From NCBI RefSeq assembly GCF_040838345.1, contig NZ_JBAKFF010000001.1, positions 1,240,001 through 1,304,000 on the forward strand: a stretch of DNA of 64,000 nt, written 5' to 3'. The stretch's first letter is position 1. Each line of letters opens with the position of its first letter. Below the pieces are notes generated by a model. It did not search any database. It saw only the letters and a list, made by a program, of their open reading frames with translations, and had not been told where the DNA came from. The translations under genes were made by a program, and so were the position numbers. Positions 1 through 9,207 of this stretch are shown here, piece after piece. This DNA is from Spiribacter sp. 1M189 (GTDB lineage Bacteria > Pseudomonadota > Gammaproteobacteria > Nitrococcales > Nitrococcaceae).

Positions 1-606
<606 letters not shown>

Positions 607-612
607 CAGGCA

Positions 613-1473
613 ATGATCGAGTTCATCCAGCTCCTCATCAACGGCATCCTGCTCGGCAGTATTCTGGCGCTGGGCGCCGTCGGGGCGACCATGATCTTCG
701 GTGTGCTGCGCTTCGCGCACTTCGCCCACGGCGATCTGATGGCCATCGGCGCCTATTTCGCGCTGACGGTGGTGACCGTGTTCAACCTGCCGGTGCTCGC
801 CGCCCTGCCCGTGGCCATGCTCCTCACCGCGGGGCTTGCCGTGGGCATCGACCAGGTGGTCTACCGCCGCATCCGCCGGGTGCAGCCGGTCATCCTGCTG
901 ATCGCCTCGTTCGCCACCGCCCTGGTCCTGCGCTCGTTCATCCAGATGGTCTGGGGCAGCAGCAACCAGGTCTACCAGACGGGCATCCAGCTCCCCTGGC
1001 GCATCGGGCCGCTCACGCTCAAACCCGATCACCTGCTGATCTTCATCGCCGCCACCGTGCTGGTGATCGGCGTGCATCTGTTCCTCACCCGCACGAAGAT
1101 GGGCAAGGCCATGCGGGCGATGAGCGACAACATGAACCTGGCCCTGGTCACCGGCATCCCCGCCGATCGGGTGATCATGTGGACCTGGGTCATCGGCGGC
1201 GCGCTGGCCGCGGCGGCCGGCGTGTTCCTCGGCATGGATACGCGGCTGCATCCGGTCATGGGCTGGACCCTGCTGCTGCCGATCTTCGCGGCCACCATCC
1301 TCGGCGGCATCGGCCGGCCCTACGGCGCCATTCTCGGCGGGCTGGTGATCGGCTGCGCGATGGAGCTCTCCACGCTCATCATCCCCGGCTCGTACAAACC
1401 GGCGGTGGCCTTCGCGATCATGGTGGTCACGCTGATCTTCCGGCCGCAGGGGATCATCAAGGGGTCGGTGTAA
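613..1473 (+). CDS. livH: Branched-chain amino-acid ABC permease LivH
   Basis: 286 residues, the usual LivH length, almost wholly hydrophobic with about eight membrane segments. The N-terminus (IQLLINGILLGSILALGAVG) and the FAHGDLMAIGAY and ILGGIGRPYGAILGG motifs are typical of the LivH branch of the BPD-type permeases. It forms the transmembrane channel with LivM. The ATG sits 6 nt after the livF stop, and its own stop TAA shares one base with the ATG of livM (TAATG), indicating translational coupling. Confidence 0.94.
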   Translation: MIEFIQLLINGILLGSILALGAVGATMIFGVLRFAHFAHGDLMAIGAYFALTVVTVFNLPVLAALPVAMLLTAGLAVGIDQVVYRRIRRVQPVILLIASFATALVLRSFIQMVWGSSNQVYQTGIQLPWRIGPLTLKPDHLLIFIAATVLVIGVHLFLTRTKMGKAMRAMSDNMNLALVTGIPADRVIMWTWVIGGALAAAAGVFLGMDTRLHPVMGWTLLLPIFAATILGGIGRPYGAILGGLVIGCAMELSTLIIPGSYKPAVAFAIMVVTLIFRPQGIIKGSV

Positions 1474-2438
1474 TGGAACTTGCTGGACTGGGCGCCTACG
1501 CCCTCTTCTTCCTCAATCTGGTGGGCATCTACGCCATCATGGCGCTGGGGCTGAACATGCAATGGGGCATGACCGGGCAGTTCAATATCGGCATCGCGGG
1601 GTTCTTTGCCGTCGGCGCCTATACCACGGCCATTCTCACCACTGGCCCTTCGGACAACTGGCTGGGCGGGTTCAACCTGCCCTTCCTGGTCGGGCTCGTC
1701 GGCTCGGTGCTGGTCTGCCTGCCAATCGCCTGGGCGGTCGGGCGCATCACCGCGCGACTGCGTACCGATTACCTCGCCATCGCCACCATCGGTATCGCCG
1801 AGATCATCCGGCTGTTCTTCCTCAACGAGGGGTGGCTCAGCAACGGCACCCGCGGCATCCCGGGCATCCAGAAGCCGTTCGGCGTTGGCAATGGCGGTTA
1901 CCTGATCGTGGTCGCGGCCTTCGTGGGACTGACCTGGCTGGCGGTGGAAATCGCCCGGCGCTCGCCCTGGGGCCGGGTCCTGCGGGCCATCCGCGACAAC
2001 GAACCCGCCACCGCGGCGGCCGGCAAGGACATCGCGCGTTTCCGGCTGCAGGCCTTCGTGGTGGGATCCTGCATCATGGCGCTGGGCGGCGGGCTCTATG
2101 CCCACTTCGTCGGCTTTGTCAGCCCCGAGGCCTTCCGCCCGCTCTACGGCACCTTCCTGGTCTGGGTCATGCTGATCGCCGGCGGCAGCGGCAACAATCT
2201 CGGCGCCATGCTCGGCGCCCTGGTGGTCTGGCTGATCTGGTCGTCCACCGAGATGCTCGCCGGTCTGGTACCCACGGCGCTGATCGGCAGCGAGAGCGCC
2301 TTCCGCGTGTTCCTCATCGGCATCCTGCTACAGATCATCCTGGTCAGCCGGCCGCAGGGACTTCTGCCCGAGAAGCGGCCACCGATGCCGGGCGAGCGTG
2401 GCGCGAGTGTGGGAAAGGGCCACTCCGTCAGGGATTGA
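1473..2438 (+). CDS. livM: Branched-chain amino-acid ABC permease LivM
   Basis: 321 residues from the ATG that overlaps the livH stop by one base. The frame is open further upstream, but that part is the antiframe of livH and is rejected. Motifs ALGLNMQWGMTGQFNIG and the EAA-like loop RAIRDNEPATAAAGKDI are typical of LivM. It pairs with LivH in the membrane. The last nine codons and the TGA stop lie inside the left arm of a 31-bp hairpin (2407-2437), so the C-terminal tail (GKGHSVRD) appears to be encoded by a repeat element that extends into the gene. Confidence 0.93.
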   Translation: MELAGLGAYALFFLNLVGIYAIMALGLNMQWGMTGQFNIGIAGFFAVGAYTTAILTTGPSDNWLGGFNLPFLVGLVGSVLVCLPIAWAVGRITARLRTDYLAIATIGIAEIIRLFFLNEGWLSNGTRGIPGIQKPFGVGNGGYLIVVAAFVGLTWLAVEIARRSPWGRVLRAIRDNEPATAAAGKDIARFRLQAFVVGSCIMALGGGLYAHFVGFVSPEAFRPLYGTFLVWVMLIAGGSGNNLGAMLGALVVWLIWSSTEMLAGLVPTALIGSESAFRVFLIGILLQIILVSRPQGLLPEKRPPMPGERGASVGKGHSVRD

Positions 2439-2498
2439 CCTCCTCCACGTGGCCTAAGGTCGGCGGACAATCCCTGACGGATCGGCCCTTCCCCTCAC
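2407..2498. repeat. Long hairpin repeat, copy 1 (overlaps end of livM)
   Basis: Left arm 2407-2437 pairs with right arm 2468-2498: 24 of the inner 27 positions are complementary (mismatches at three), and about 27 of 31 overall. The 30-nt loop (2438-2467) holds the core ACGTGGCCTAAGGTCGGCGG. The core and the arm after it recur in two further copies at 2524-2567 and 2591-2662. No T-run follows, so a simple intrinsic terminator is not supported. The element lies between convergent livM and livK, a place typical for REP-like sequences, but I do not recognise the family. Confidence 0.75.
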
Positions 2499-2523
2499 GA
2501 CCACGCCGACCGGGAGCGACAGC

Positions 2524-2567
2524 CTCCGCGCGACCTGAAGCCGGCGGTCACTCGCTGACAGATCAGC
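2524..2567. repeat. Half copy of the hairpin repeat
   Basis: These 44 nt match 2443-2486 of copy 1 at 33 of 44 positions, covering the loop core and the start of the right arm. I find no complementary left arm upstream, so this looks like a solo half element left by decay or incomplete duplication. Confidence 0.55.
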
Positions 2568-2590
2568 TACTGAATCGGCAACGGGCACAA

Positions 2591-2662
2591 CGACCGCGCC
2601 ATCATGGACTCATCGCCGACTTTAGGCCACGTAGAGGCGATGAGTCCGTGATGGCGCGGTCG
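2591..2662. repeat. Long hairpin repeat, copy 2 (inverted relative to copy 1)
   Basis: Left arm 2591-2617 and right arm 2636-2662 are complementary at 26 of 27 positions around an 18-nt loop (2618-2635). On the minus strand the loop reads CTACGTGGCCTAAAGTCGGCG, the core of copy 1 (19 of 21), and homology runs on into the arm (about 31 of 41). The arms of the two copies have diverged in sequence while each remains almost perfectly paired, which implies compensatory change. Confidence 0.75.
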
Positions 2663-2718
2663 CAGCAAGCCCGATACCGCCGACTGCACCCAAGGCGAAG
2701 CCGGCGGCCATTGGCGTC

Positions 2719-3930
2719 TTACATGGACGGCTCGAAGACCTCCACGGTCACATACTCGCCATCTTCGATGACCCAATGGCCAAAGGTGCCGGCGACATCT
2801 CCGTTGGCGTCGTAGTCGACGCTGCCGGAAGCACCCTGGTAGTTGATCGGCTCACCCGCGTTGACGAGCTCCACGGCCACGTCAAACTGACCCGGCCCGA
2901 CAACCATGCCCTCGGGGTCATTGACCGCGCGCAGATGGTCGCGGATCGCCACCGGGTCGGTGCTGTTCGCCACCAGGGCCGCCAGCGCGATGGTGTAGAC
3001 CGCGTCGTAGGCGGTGTCGATGTAGGGCACCGGCGGCAGCTCGCCATAGCTCGCCTCATAGGCGCTGCGGAAATGCTGGGCCGCGTCCGTGTCATCACGG
3101 GCCTCCGGCACCGTGCCGAAACTGCCGTTCAGGAACTGCGCGCCGAGGTTTTCGACGATCTGCGGCGACTTCATGCCGTCGGTGAACATGAACTGGCTGA
3201 AGTAGCCCCCTTCCAGCGCCTGACGCAGGATGGTCTGGCCGTTCTCCGGATAACCGATCAGCAGCAGCGGCGATTCGCCATCGGAGACCTGGCTGAGCTC
3301 ACCCCGGTAGGAGGCCATGCCCGGCTCGTAGCCGGTGCGGCCGACCACGCTGCCACCGGCCGATTCAAAGGCCTCGGTGAAGGCATCGGCAAGGCCTTCG
3401 CCATAGTCGTTGTTGATGTAGAGGATGGCAACGCTGTCAACTCCCTCGTCCGCCGCGATCGAGGCGAGCGCGGTGCCCTGGAAGGCATCCGACGGCGTGG
3501 TGCGGAACAGGAAGTCATCATCCTCGAGCGTGGTCATCACCGGGGAGGTGGAGGCACCGGAGATCTGCGGCACGCCCTCCACGGAAGTGACACTGCTCGC
3601 CACGGGAATCGTCACGCCGCTGGAGAGCGCGCCGACGATCGCCGAGACATTCTGCACGGACACCAGCCGCTGGGCGGCATCGACACCGGCCTGCGGCTCG
3701 GTCTGGGTATCGGCGATCTCGATGACCACCTCCTGACCCATGACACCGCCCTCGGCGTTGATCTCGCTGGCGGCCAGTTCGATGCCGTTGCGCGAACTCT
3801 CACCATAGGCCTGCAGATCGCCGGTGAGGGGCAGCAGCGCACCGATGCGCAGCTCCGCCTCAGCAGCACCCGCGGCCATGACCAGGGACAGGGCGCCCAC
3901 CGCGCCCGCTAGCTTGCCGTTTATTCTCAT
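2719..3930 (-). CDS. livK: Branched-chain amino-acid ABC transporter substrate-binding protein LivK
   Basis: 403 residues starting at the ATG at 3930, preceded by GGAG. The frame stays open upstream of this ATG, but only the part after it has a signal peptide and family homology. A Sec signal peptide (about 25 residues, ending AAEA) precedes the mature start ELRIGALLPLTGDLQAYGES, the standard opening of type I periplasmic-binding proteins of the Leu/Ile/Val family; DTQTEPQAGVDAAQRLV and FRTTPSDAFQG are also typical. It delivers substrate to LivHM/LivF. It is transcribed towards livM with the hairpin repeats in between, so it has its own promoter. Confidence 0.93.
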   Translation of the reverse strand: MRINGKLAGAVGALSLVMAAGAAEAELRIGALLPLTGDLQAYGESSRNGIELAASEINAEGGVMGQEVVIEIADTQTEPQAGVDAAQRLVSVQNVSAIVGALSSGVTIPVASSVTSVEGVPQISGASTSPVMTTLEDDDFLFRTTPSDAFQGTALASIAADEGVDSVAILYINNDYGEGLADAFTEAFESAGGSVVGRTGYEPGMASYRGELSQVSDGESPLLLIGYPENGQTILRQALEGGYFSQFMFTDGMKSPQIVENLGAQFLNGSFGTVPEARDDTDAAQHFRSAYEASYGELPPVPYIDTAYDAVYTIALAALVANSTDPVAIRDHLRAVNDPEGMVVGPGQFDVAVELVNAGEPINYQGASGSVDYDANGDVAGTFGHWVIEDGEYVTVEVFEPSM

Positions 3931-4042
3931 GTCCAACACTCCGCTGGATAACTGTGGATTGGGCAGTGTTTGAGAATACGCAGCCCGGCGACGGAAGGCA
4001 AAGCGGCCCGAGCCCTGCGCTGGCGACGCGAAGCGGGCGCGA

Positions 4043-6031
4043 TCAGGCGCTCTGCCCGGCGCCGGACTCGGCCTCACCGCGGGCGGTTTCCAGCGCCTCT
4101 TCAGCCTCCATCCACTCGGTCTCGGCATCGGCCTTGTCACGACGCAAACGCCCCTGCTCGCGCAGCAGATCATTGAGGGCGTCATTGGCCGAGTCGGCAT
4201 ACAGCGCCGGATCGGCGAGCCGGGTCTCGACCTCCCCCAGCGCCGCATCCAGCTTCTCGATCCGCGCCTCAGCGGCCCGGACGCGTTTCTCCAGCGGCCG
4301 CAGCGCCGCCTTGGCCTGTGCCACCGCCTGACGCCGGGCACGTCGCTCGTCACGCGATTGACTGACCGCTGGCGGCTCGGCCGGAGCCGTTGCCGGCGCT
4401 GAGCTGTCCTCCCCGCTCGCGGCCGCCTGGCCGGCTTCCCGCGCGGCACGACGGGTCTCGCGCTCGTCCCGCGCCAGCCAGCGCCGATAGTCATCGAGGT
4501 CACCCTTGAAGGCAGTGACGCCCCCGCCGGCCACCAGCCAGTAATCGGCCACCGTGCTCTCGAGCAGGTAGCGGTCATGGGAGACCACCACCACGGCACC
4601 CTCGAAGCCCTGCAAGGCCAGATTGAGGGCGTGGCGCATCTCCAGATCGAGATGGTTGGTGGGCTCATCGAGGAGCAGCAGGTTGGGCGCCTGCCAGACC
4701 AGCATGGCCAGGACCAGCCGCGCCTTCTCACCGCCGGAGAACGGCGCGACCGGATCCAGCGCCTGATCGCCGTTGAAGTCGAAGCCGCCGAGGAAGTCCC
4801 GCAGCCGCTGCGGCTCGGCATCGGGGCTGATGCGCTGGAGGTGCAGCACGGGACTCGCCTGCGGGTCGAGCTGCTCGAGCTGGTGCTGGGCGAAGTAGCC
4901 CACCCGCAGGTTCCGCGCCTGCTGAATACGCCCATCGAGCGGCGCCAGATCACCGGCAAGGACCCGGATCAGCGTCGACTTGCCGGCACCGTTACGCCCC
5001 AGCAGACCGATGCGATCGCCGGGCGCCAGCGTCTGACGCAGCCCGGCGAGGATCGGCGTGTCGCCATAACCCAGGCTGAGGTCCTCGAAGCCGATCAGCG
5101 GATTACCGGCGGCCGGCGCCGCGGGAAAGTCGAAGTAGAAGGGCGAGTCGACATGGGCCGGGGCCACCCGCTCCATGCGCTCAAGCGCCTTGATCCGGCT
5201 CTGCGCGGCCCGGGCCTTGGTGGCCTTGGCGCGAAAGCGGTCGATGAACCGCTCCATATGGGCAATCTCACGCTGCTGGCGCTCGTAGAGCGCCTGCTGC
5301 TGGGCAAGACGCTCGGCGCGCTGGCGCTCGAAGGCGCTGTAGCCGCCGTTGTAGTGATGCAGCCGGCGGTGCTCGATGTGCACGATCCCCTCGGCCACGT
5401 TATCGAGGAAATCCCGGTCATGGGCGATGAGAATGAGCGTGCCCTGATAGGCCTGAAGCCACTGCTCGAGCCAGAGCACCGTCTCCAGATCCAGGTGGTT
5501 GGTCGGCTCATCGAGCAGCAGCAGATCGGAGGGCGCCATCAGCGCCCGTGCCAGATTGAGCCGCACCCGCCAGCCACCGGAGAAGGCCGCCACGGGCTGT
5601 GTCTGCACCGCCGACTCAAAGCCCAGACCATGGAGCAGCGCGCCGGCCCGGGCCCGGGCATCATAGCCACCCGCCGACTCCAGATCGGCATGGGCATGGG
5701 CGATGCGCTCGCCCTCACCACTCTCCTGTGCCGCCTCCACCTCCGCCTCGGCGGCGCGCAGGCGCTCATCCCCGTCGAGCACGAACTCGATCGCGGGCCT
5801 CGGCAGTCCGGGCGTCTCCTGCGCCATCCAGGCCAGCCGCCAGTCCGCCGGCATCGAGACCTCGCCGGCATCCACCGTGAGCTCCCCGCGCAACAGGGCG
5901 AAGAGGGTGCTCTTGCCGGTGCCGTTGGCCCCCACCAGGCCCAGCTTGCTGCCCGCATGCACCGTGAGCCTGGCGTCCTCGAGCAGCGGATCGGGACCGC
6001 GGCGGAGCGTGATGTTGCTTAGCTGGATCAA
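4043..6031 (-). CDS. ABC-F family ATPase (YheS-like)
   Basis: 662 residues counted from a TTG at 6031 that overlaps the upstream stop as TTGA. From there the protein opens IQLSNITLRRGPDPLLEDA, aligned with the start of YheS-type ABC-F proteins; an ATG nine codons earlier lies inside the upstream gene. Two ABC domains follow: Walker A GANGTGKST and GRNGAGKST, signatures FSGGW and FSGGE, and two LLLLDEPTNHLDLE boxes, joined by the ABC-F linker. The C-terminus is Arg/Glu-rich coiled coil. There are no membrane segments. ABC-F proteins act on the ribosome; this member's exact role is not known from sequence. Confidence 0.9.
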   Translation of the reverse strand: MIQLSNITLRRGPDPLLEDARLTVHAGSKLGLVGANGTGKSTLFALLRGELTVDAGEVSMPADWRLAWMAQETPGLPRPAIEFVLDGDERLRAAEAEVEAAQESGEGERIAHAHADLESAGGYDARARAGALLHGLGFESAVQTQPVAAFSGGWRVRLNLARALMAPSDLLLLDEPTNHLDLETVLWLEQWLQAYQGTLILIAHDRDFLDNVAEGIVHIEHRRLHHYNGGYSAFERQRAERLAQQQALYERQQREIAHMERFIDRFRAKATKARAAQSRIKALERMERVAPAHVDSPFYFDFPAAPAAGNPLIGFEDLSLGYGDTPILAGLRQTLAPGDRIGLLGRNGAGKSTLIRVLAGDLAPLDGRIQQARNLRVGYFAQHQLEQLDPQASPVLHLQRISPDAEPQRLRDFLGGFDFNGDQALDPVAPFSGGEKARLVLAMLVWQAPNLLLLDEPTNHLDLEMRHALNLALQGFEGAVVVVSHDRYLLESTVADYWLVAGGGVTAFKGDLDDYRRWLARDERETRRAAREAGQAAASGEDSSAPATAPAEPPAVSQSRDERRARRQAVAQAKAALRPLEKRVRAAEARIEKLDAALGEVETRLADPALYADSANDALNDLLREQGRLRRDKADAETEWMEAEEALETARGEAESGAGQSA

Positions 6032-6357
6032 TCCGGATACTCCCCGCAGCGCCAGCACTGGGCAAACTGCCCCTCAATGGTCTCGCCACAGCCCGGACAG
6101 ACCCACGGCGCCGGCGCCGGCCCGGCGGGCTCGACCACCTCATCAATCAGGCGCCGCGCCACCGCCGCATCGTCGGCATCCACCCAGATCTCAGGCCAGG
6201 CCTCCAGCGGCGGGATCTCGCCGGCACCGCCCACCAGATGGCGGTTGCGGACAAAGCAATGGATCCCGCGCTCGCTGAGGATGGATTCGATATGGCCGGC
6301 GATGAGCGGGTCGGCGACCGTAAAGACGCGCTCCAGGTTGCCCGCTGCCTTTTCCAT
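6028..6357 (-). CDS. DUF2007-domain protein with C-terminal zinc ribbon
   Basis: 109 residues. The N-terminal ~70 residues (LERVFTVADPLIAGHIESILSERGI, then EIWVDADDAAVARRLIDE) match the DUF2007 'putative signal transducing' fold. The tail holds CPGC and CWRC, a four-cysteine rubredoxin-like zinc ribbon. It is translationally coupled to the ABC-F gene by a 4-nt TTGA overlap, hinting at a shared function, possibly on ribosomes. No biochemical function is established for the family. Confidence 0.8.
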   Translation of the reverse strand: MEKAAGNLERVFTVADPLIAGHIESILSERGIHCFVRNRHLVGGAGEIPPLEAWPEIWVDADDAAVARRLIDEVVEPAGPAPAPWVCPGCGETIEGQFAQCWRCGEYPD

Positions 6358-6380
6358 GGCGAGAGGCTAACATAGGCCGG

Positions 6381-7250
6381 ATGAATGACCTCGAGAGAAT
6401 CGCCGACCGCCTGGACAGCCTGCTCGATCGGGTGGAGTTGCTCCTCCCGCCAACGCCCGCCGGGATCGACTGGGAACGCAGCCACGCCGCGCGCTGGATC
6501 CATGGCGCCAATGGCGGCGGGCTGGAGCCCGTGCCAAACACCCACCCGATCCGCCTGGACGCCCTGCAGCATATCGGGCGCCAGCGCGATGCGGCCGACC
6601 TCAACACCCGGCAGTTCCTGGCGGGTCTGCCCGCCAATAATGTGCTCCTCTCCGGTGCCCGCGGCACGGGCAAGTCATCGCTCGTCAAGGCGCTACTGAA
6701 TGAATACGCCGCCGAGGGACTGCGACTGATCGAGGTCGAGCCGCAGTATCTGGTGGAGCTGCCGCGCATCATCGCCGCGGTGGCCCAACGCCCGGAGCGC
6801 TTCATCCTGTTCTGCGACGACCTCTCCTTCGAGGCCGATGACCCGAGCTACAAGGCGCTCAAGGCGGCCCTGGACGGCTCCATCGCGGCGCCACCCGACA
6901 ATCTGCTGATCTACGCCACTTCCAACCGCCGCCATCTTCTGCCGGAATACTTCTCGGAGAATGAACAGGTACGCATGGTCGACGGCGAAATCCATCCCGG
7001 CGAGGCGGTGGAAGAGAAGATCTCACTGTCCGAGCGGTTCGGCCTGTGGCTCTCCTTCCAGCCCTTCGATCAGCAACGCTATCTCGATATCTGCGCGGCC
7101 TGGATTGGCGAGCTGCAGGCACCACCCGCCCCACCGATGTCGGACTGGCGGGCCGACGCGCTGCGCTTTGCCCTCGAACGCGGCTCGCGGAGTGGTCGCG
7201 TGGCGTGGCAGTTCGCACGCCACTGGGTGGGATCCAGAGGGCTCGTTTAG
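6381..7250 (+). CDS. DUF815-family AAA+ ATPase
   Basis: 289 residues with Walker A GARGTGKSS, a Walker B-like FILFCDDLSF and a sensor segment LLIYATSNRRHLLPEYFSEN, the defining features of the DUF815 (YcgL/IstB-like AAA+) family. Family members are monodomain ATPases of unknown role. It is divergent from the DUF2007 gene with only 23 nt between the start codons, so the two promoters overlap coding sequence. Its 3' end overlaps the end of msrQ by 4 nt. Confidence 0.85.
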   Translation: MNDLERIADRLDSLLDRVELLLPPTPAGIDWERSHAARWIHGANGGGLEPVPNTHPIRLDALQHIGRQRDAADLNTRQFLAGLPANNVLLSGARGTGKSSLVKALLNEYAAEGLRLIEVEPQYLVELPRIIAAVAQRPERFILFCDDLSFEADDPSYKALKAALDGSIAAPPDNLLIYATSNRRHLLPEYFSENEQVRMVDGEIHPGEAVEEKISLSERFGLWLSFQPFDQQRYLDICAAWIGELQAPPAPPMSDWRADALRFALERGSRSGRVAWQFARHWVGSRGLV

Positions 7251-7901
7251 CCTGCCCTCTGCGGCCGCCGTCGCCAGACCCGCCATGCCAGAAAAACCGC
7301 CACCAGGCCCGCGTAGATCAGCGGCTCGGTCCAGCGGTTGGCGCGAATGATCCAGAAAAAATGCACCAGCCCCAGGACCGCCGCAGGGTAGACCAGCCAA
7401 TGCAGGCGCTTCCAGTTACGCCCGAGCCGTCGGATCCAGCCCTGAGTCGAGGTCAGCGCCAGTGGCAGCATGAGCAGGAGCGCGCTCATGCCCACCAGGA
7501 TGAACGGGCGATCCGCGATGTCGGCGAGAATCGTCGAGAGCACCAGACTGTGCTCGAAGAGCGCATAGACAGGAAATGCGAGGCCGCGTAGAAAAACGCC
7601 CAGAGCCCGACCTGGCGACGCAGCCGGATCACCCAGGCGGCGCCGGTCAGCCAACGCAGGGGCGTGACCGCGAGCGTGAGCACAAGAAAGCGCAGCGCCC
7701 ACAGGCCGGACTGGTTGAGCAGCGTCTCGACGGGATTGACGCCCAGATCACCGCGCAAAAGGCCGCTGATGAGCAGAGCGGCCGGGAGGGCGCACACCGC
7801 AAACAGGGCGAGCCGGATGAACCGCATCCAGCCTTTCGAAGGCGGACGGACTAGCGCCGGTGCCACCGCCGCCAGCCAGCCATTGGAAGCGCGGACGCTG
7901 C

Positions 7902-7905
<4 letters not shown>
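7247..7905 (-). pseudogene. msrQ: msrQ, heme-binding membrane subunit, broken by a 1-nt deletion
   Basis: The N-terminal part (from a TTG at 7905, coupled TTGA to msrP) reads through RRQVGLWAFFYAASHFL, the conserved MsrQ heme helix. It then leaves frame at about 7565-7569, and the homology (YALFEHSLVLSTILADIADRPF and onward) continues in the next frame to 7247. The span is 659 nt, one short of 220 codons, so a single missing base restores a protein of ~219 residues, the normal MsrQ size. It may be a true null allele or a sequencing error. MsrQ carries electrons to the periplasmic methionine-sulfoxide reductase MsrP. Confidence 0.85.
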
Positions 7906-8879
<974 letters not shown>

Positions 8880-8948
8880 CCGACTTCCCTCTGCGTTCAT
8901 TCACTTGGCTGATCAGACCCCCAACGATGGCCGGAGTTCGGCGGCGGA

Positions 8949-9137
8949 TCAAGCACCCGTCGCCGCGGGATAGAGCCTGGGGAACCATTGTTCGGCCGCA
9001 TCCGTCGGAAAGCTCAGCCTGACCTTGCCGCGCGGCGTATCCGAGACGAGAAGCCCCATTTCCAGCAGACGATAAAGGACCTCACGGCCCTTGCGGTCAC
9101 GAAAGCCGGTGAGGGTCGCGACACGACCGCGTTCGAA
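8949..9137 (-). pseudogene. Remnant of a Fic-family protein (C-terminal end only)
   Basis: About 63 residues, from FERGRVATLTGFRDRKGREV to the end, read like the C-terminal winged-helix end of Fic-domain AMP-transferases (LLVSDTPRGKVRLSFP, then WFPRLYP). Upstream the frame enters an AT-rich patch (about 9135-9175) and the 3' end of purL with no catalytic HxFx(D/E)GNGR motif. The gene has been cut to its last fifth. An accessory gene was probably lost here between msrP and purL. Confidence 0.6.
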
Positions 9138-9207
9138 ATAGCAAATAATTGAACAGTTTAATGATTTTAGAAACGCGCATCGTGCCACTGATTCCGCCAC
9201 TCGCTCG

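Noticed and set aside
2407-2662. CRISPR array
   Set aside because: Only two hairpins and a half copy, in opposite orientations, with no regular spacers or cas genes.
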